Source of the DNA: JBQCEE01 sp051960575
GTDB taxonomy: Bacteria > Actinomycetota > Actinomycetes > Mycobacteriales > Jatrophihabitantaceae
Length of the DNA stretch: 7,564 bases
Assembly: GCF_051960575.1 (NCBI RefSeq)
Contig: NZ_JBQCEE010000215.1
Span: 1 to 7,564, forward strand
Direction: 5' to 3'
The notes beneath the pieces were generated by a model. That model was not told the DNA's origin. It saw nothing but the letters and a program-made list of their open reading frames with translations, and did no database searches. Numbering within the stretch: position 1 is the first letter of the stretch; every line of letters starts with the position of its first letter. This document shows, piece by piece, positions 5,462 through 7,564 of this stretch. The position numbers and the translations under genes were made by a program.

Positions 5462-6571
5462 CGCGTGCTCGTCGATGCCGTGGCCGCCCTCGAGGGCAGC
5501 CACTCGATCATCGTGCGCAACGTGCTGCGCGTCTGGCACGAGGTCGGCGCCGACGACGAGGTGCACCTGCTGATCGGGCCGGACACCACCCTCGAGGTGC
5601 CGGACGGCGTCGTGGTGCACCGGCTGCCGCTCGACCGGCCGCCGGGCGCGCCGGCGATCCTGCGCCGCGTCGTCGCCCAGACCTTCGAGACCCAGCGGAT
5701 CGCCCGGCAGGTGCGGGCCGAGGTGCTGTGGTGCACCGTCGCCGCCTCGGCGATGAAGGACATCGGCATCCCGCGGGTGGTGTCGCTGCTCGACCTGCGG
5801 CACGAGGTGCGCCCGCACCAGTTCAGCCGGGCGCAGCGGGTGCAGCGGGCCGTCTCGTGGGGCTACAACCTGCGTCGTGCGGCCGCGATCCTGCCGATCT
5901 CGGCCAGCACGCGCGACGACCTGCGGCGGCTGCACCCGCGACTCGCGGCGACACCCGCCCCGGTCTGGCACCTGGGCGCGGACCACGTCGACGACTGGCC
6001 CGCGCCGCAGCCCGAGCCGGGCGCCCGCCCGTACGCGCTCGCCTTCGGCCACTTCCCGAACAAGAACGTGGACGAGGTGGTGGAGGCCTGGGCCGAGCTG
6101 GCACGCCGCCGCGACGGCGACGTGCCGCAGCTGACCATCAGCGGGCTGCCCGGCGCCGGCAAGACCCGGGTCGCCGAGCTCGCCGCCCGGCTCGGTGTCG
6201 CCGACGACGTGCGTCCGCTGCCCTGGGTCGAGGACGACGAGTTCCGCCGCATCTTCGCCGGGGCGGCGCTCATCGTCTTCCCCTCCGACTTCGAGGGCTT
6301 CGGTCTGCCGGCGGTCGAGGCGATGCGGCTCGGCGTCCCGCTCGTGGTCTCGTCCGACCCGGCCCTGGTGGAGGTCACCGGCGGCCACGCGGCCGTCGCA
6401 CCGACCACCGCCGCGGCGGACGTCGCGACCGCCGTCGAGCAGGCGCTCGCCCGCCCCCCCGAGCAGCTCGACGCGGCCCGCGTCTTCGCCGCCCGCTACA
6501 CCTGGACGCGCACGGCCGGGGTGTTGCGCGACGCGCTCGTCACCGCGGCCGCGACGGGACGCGCCCGCTGA
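5459..6571 (+). CDS. GT4-family (GT-B fold) glycosyltransferase
   Basis: Probably transfers a sugar from an activated nucleotide sugar to the growing lipid-linked glycan on the cytoplasmic side. It has 370 residues, usual for family 4. The N-terminal acceptor half (1 to about 185) begins MRVLVDAVAALEG; the C-terminal donor half begins near AFGHFPNKNVDEVVEAW (Gly197 of GHFPNKN). FPSDFEGFGLPAVEAM carries the EX7E motif (Glu279 and Glu287) that contacts the donor sugar and phosphates. There is no signal peptide or clear membrane helix, so it should be cytosolic or peripherally bound. GTG 5459 is chosen because it gives MRVLVDA, the typical family start; GTG 5465 is an alternative. There is no Shine-Dalgarno (see the promoter entry). 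It is divergent from rmlA, so rhamnose is a reasonable donor guess but not proven. Its stop codon directly abuts the stop of the convergent methyltransferase gene. Confidence 0.9.
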   Translation: MRVLVDAVAALEGSHSIIVRNVLRVWHEVGADDEVHLLIGPDTTLEVPDGVVVHRLPLDRPPGAPAILRRVVAQTFETQRIARQVRAEVLWCTVAASAMKDIGIPRVVSLLDLRHEVRPHQFSRAQRVQRAVSWGYNLRRAAAILPISASTRDDLRRLHPRLAATPAPVWHLGADHVDDWPAPQPEPGARPYALAFGHFPNKNVDEVVEAWAELARRRDGDVPQLTISGLPGAGKTRVAELAARLGVADDVRPLPWVEDDEFRRIFAGAALIVFPSDFEGFGLPAVEAMRLGVPLVVSSDPALVEVTGGHAAVAPTTAAADVATAVEQALARPPEQLDAARVFAARYTWTRTAGVLRDALVTAAATGRAR

Positions 6572-7321
6572 TCAGCCGCGCTTGCGCGCACTGACGATGA
6601 GCACCATCTGCAGGCGCCGCGGCAGCCGCGCCTCGATCGCCGCGACCGCCTCGGCCGTGCGGGGGAACCGGCGCACGTACTCGGACAGGCCCGGGTGGAA
6701 GCTCGCCGCCCACTCGAATCGGGGCTCGAGGACCGCGCGCAGGTCGGGCACCGTGTTCATCGCGTACACGGTGGGGAAGACGTCGACCTCCTCGCGTCCC
6801 GGTTGCAGCTGGCCGACGACGGCCGAGTGCCGCTCGTTCGGCACCAGCCGGGCGCCGAGCGACAGCGGCGAGCGCTTCGACACGGTGCGCGCCACGAACG
6901 CCCCGCCCGGACGCAGCACCCGGTGCAGTTCGTCGACGAACGCGGTCGGGTCGGCCACGTGCTCGAGCACCCAGTCGCAGTAGGCGAGGTCGACCGACTC
7001 GTCGTCGAGCGGCCACCGGCCGCCCTCGATCATGCGGAACTCGTCGACCACCGGGTTCTCGAAGCCCGCGCGGTCGATGTCGATGCCGATCACGCGACGG
7101 CCCGGGGCGCGCAGGTCCTGGATGCTGCGCTCGCCGCTGGCGGCGGGCGGATCGACCATGGCGCCGCGCCCGCAGCCGACATCCACGAGCACCGACGCGT
7201 CGGTGGCGAGCGCCTGCACCATCAGGAACAGCGTCACCGCGCTGTCGACGCCGAGGCGGTGGTCGCGGAACAGGCGCGACGAGCCGAGGGGCCCGGTCTG
7301 GGTCGGTCCGGTCTGGTTCAT
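6572..7321 (-). CDS. Class I SAM-dependent methyltransferase (Methyltransf_11 type)
   Basis: Likely transfers a methyl group from S-adenosylmethionine to a sugar or other small acceptor. It has 249 residues from ATG at 7321; the frame stays open to an ATG at 7417, but those 32 residues are Arg/Pro-rich and not domain-like. Motif I VLVDVGCGRG is at 44-53, the acidic post-I loop is VIGIDID about 25 residues later (slightly long spacing), then DLAYCDWVLEHV and the LRPGGAFVART strand. The C-terminal third (LVPNERHSAVVGQLQPGREEVDVFPTVYAMN and beyond) probably forms the substrate part. I have the impression that methyltransferases of this shape recur in actinobacterial polysaccharide loci, which agrees with the neighbours here. 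There is no Shine-Dalgarno, and TACGCT lies 10 bases before the ATG. The substrate is unknown. Confidence 0.88.
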   Translation of the reverse strand: MNQTGPTQTGPLGSSRLFRDHRLGVDSAVTLFLMVQALATDASVLVDVGCGRGAMVDPPAASGERSIQDLRAPGRRVIGIDIDRAGFENPVVDEFRMIEGGRWPLDDESVDLAYCDWVLEHVADPTAFVDELHRVLRPGGAFVARTVSKRSPLSLGARLVPNERHSAVVGQLQPGREEVDVFPTVYAMNTVPDLRAVLEPRFEWAASFHPGLSEYVRRFPRTAEAVAAIEARLPRRLQMVLIVSARKRG

Positions 7322-7331
7322 GGTGTGACGG

Positions 7332-7366
7332 AGCGTAGCGATCGGGGCGGGCACGTCGAATCGACG
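7332..7366 (-). promoter_or_regulatory. Possible methyltransferase promoter with 13-bp palindrome
   Basis: On the minus strand TCGACG (7359 to 7354, four of six matches to TTGACA) is followed after 16 bases by TACGCT (7337 to 7332). A start of transcription would fall within a few bases of the ATG at 7321. The -35-like element overlaps a perfect palindrome CGTCGAATCGACG (7354-7366), which could be a repressor operator. Modest support; no experimental basis. Confidence 0.35.
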
Positions 7367-7387
7367 CGGCTCAGGCGGGTTGCAGCC

Positions 7388-7411
7388 TCGGTGCGGCCGC
7401 GTCCGCACCGA
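7388..7411. terminator. GC-rich stem-loop, possible terminator
   Basis: TCGGTGCGG (7388-7396) pairs perfectly with CCGCACCGA (7403-7411) around a 6-base loop, giving a 9-bp stem. No T-run follows on either strand, but many actinobacterial terminators lack one. It sits upstream of the methyltransferase gene and could end transcription arriving from the right on the minus strand. It could equally be a regulatory dyad. Confidence 0.35.
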
Positions 7412-7433
7412 ACCCATCCGCCCGCGCCGGGTG

Positions 7434-7507
7434 CCCCCCCCCCCCCCCGGCGGCCCCGGCCCCCCCCGCCCCCGCCGCCCCCGCCCCGGCGGCGGGGGGG
7501 CCCCCCG
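7434..7507. other. Extreme C/G low-complexity tract
   Basis: This begins with a run of 15 C (7434-7448), then mixes long C and G runs, including 8 C (7460-7467), 7 G (7494-7500) and 6 C (7501-7506), with no A or T at all. It is non-coding in any family sense. A homopolymer of this length is unusual in a bacterial chromosome and suggests sequencing or assembly error near a contig end, though a true slippage tract cannot be excluded. Confidence 0.7.
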
Positions 7508-7564
7508 CAGCGCAGCACAGCTGCAATGTCAGGCGGCAGATGCAGATACAGATGAGCTCCGCTG
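7508..7564. other. Terminal segment of different base composition
   Basis: The last 57 bases are clearly less GC-rich than the rest of the window (for example AGATGCAGATACAGATGAG) and show no recognisable gene. Because they come right after the C/G tract, they may be a chimeric or low-quality end. They could also be the edge of a different gene. Confidence 0.4.

Noticed and set aside
6143..6166. Walker A-like GLPGAGKT in the glycosyltransferase (residues 229-236)
   Set aside because: It falls where GT4 enzymes have a variable V-G-x-P-G loop after a strand, there is no Walker B or other NTPase motif, and the whole protein fits the GT-B fold.
7322..7417. Longer methyltransferase starting at the ATG at 7417
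   Set aside because: The extra residues are Arg/Pro-rich and overlap the promoter-like sequence and part of the stem-loop; the fold-like sequence begins after the ATG at 7321.

Overview
The window is very GC-rich, uses GTG starts freely, and has genes without Shine-Dalgarno sequences but with TANNNT boxes just upstream. This points to a chromosomal segment of a high-GC actinobacterium. A Microbacteriaceae-like or related lineage is my guess from protein style only; nothing here fixes the genus. The content is a surface-polysaccharide locus: an initiating sugar-phosphate transferase, a complete dTDP-L-rhamnose pathway, a GT4-type glycosyltransferase and a SAM-dependent methyltransferase. A small ribbon-helix-helix (RHH) DNA-binding protein gene sits between the first two parts.

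Layout, left to right. Positions 2-1126 (+) hold the C-terminal ~374 residues of a polyprenyl glycosylphosphotransferase whose start lies outside the window. A 12-bp tandem repeat (1128-1175) fills the short gap to a convergent gene (1188-1742, -) for a 184-residue protein with a low-complexity Pro/Ala/Asp N-terminus, a charged helix and an RHH-like C-terminal domain. The 289-bp non-coding stretch 1743-2031 is unusually structured. It has a hairpin next to the start codon, a DnaA-box-like 9-mer, three copies of a 19-bp motif (one inverted) and two exact short tandem duplications. Next comes a minus-strand rml operon read right to left: rmlA (5361-4471), rmlC (4474-3911), rmlB (3889-2894) and rmlD (2883-2032), all overlapping or closely spaced. 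A 97-bp divergent region separates rmlA from a plus-strand glycosyltransferase (5459-6571). Its stop codon abuts the stop codon of a convergent methyltransferase gene (6572-7321, -). The last ~240 bases hold a possible promoter, a GC-rich stem-loop, extreme C/G homopolymer sequence and a less GC-rich tail. This part looks like a poor-quality contig end.

Together, RmlA, RmlB, RmlC and RmlD would convert glucose-1-phosphate to dTDP-L-rhamnose. The membrane phosphotransferase would load the first sugar-phosphate on the lipid carrier. The GT4 enzyme would add a residue (perhaps rhamnose), and the methyltransferase may modify the glycan. The most unusual points are the divergent RmlC active site and the repeat-rich region between the RHH gene and rmlD. 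I found no convincing evidence of a wholly new system.
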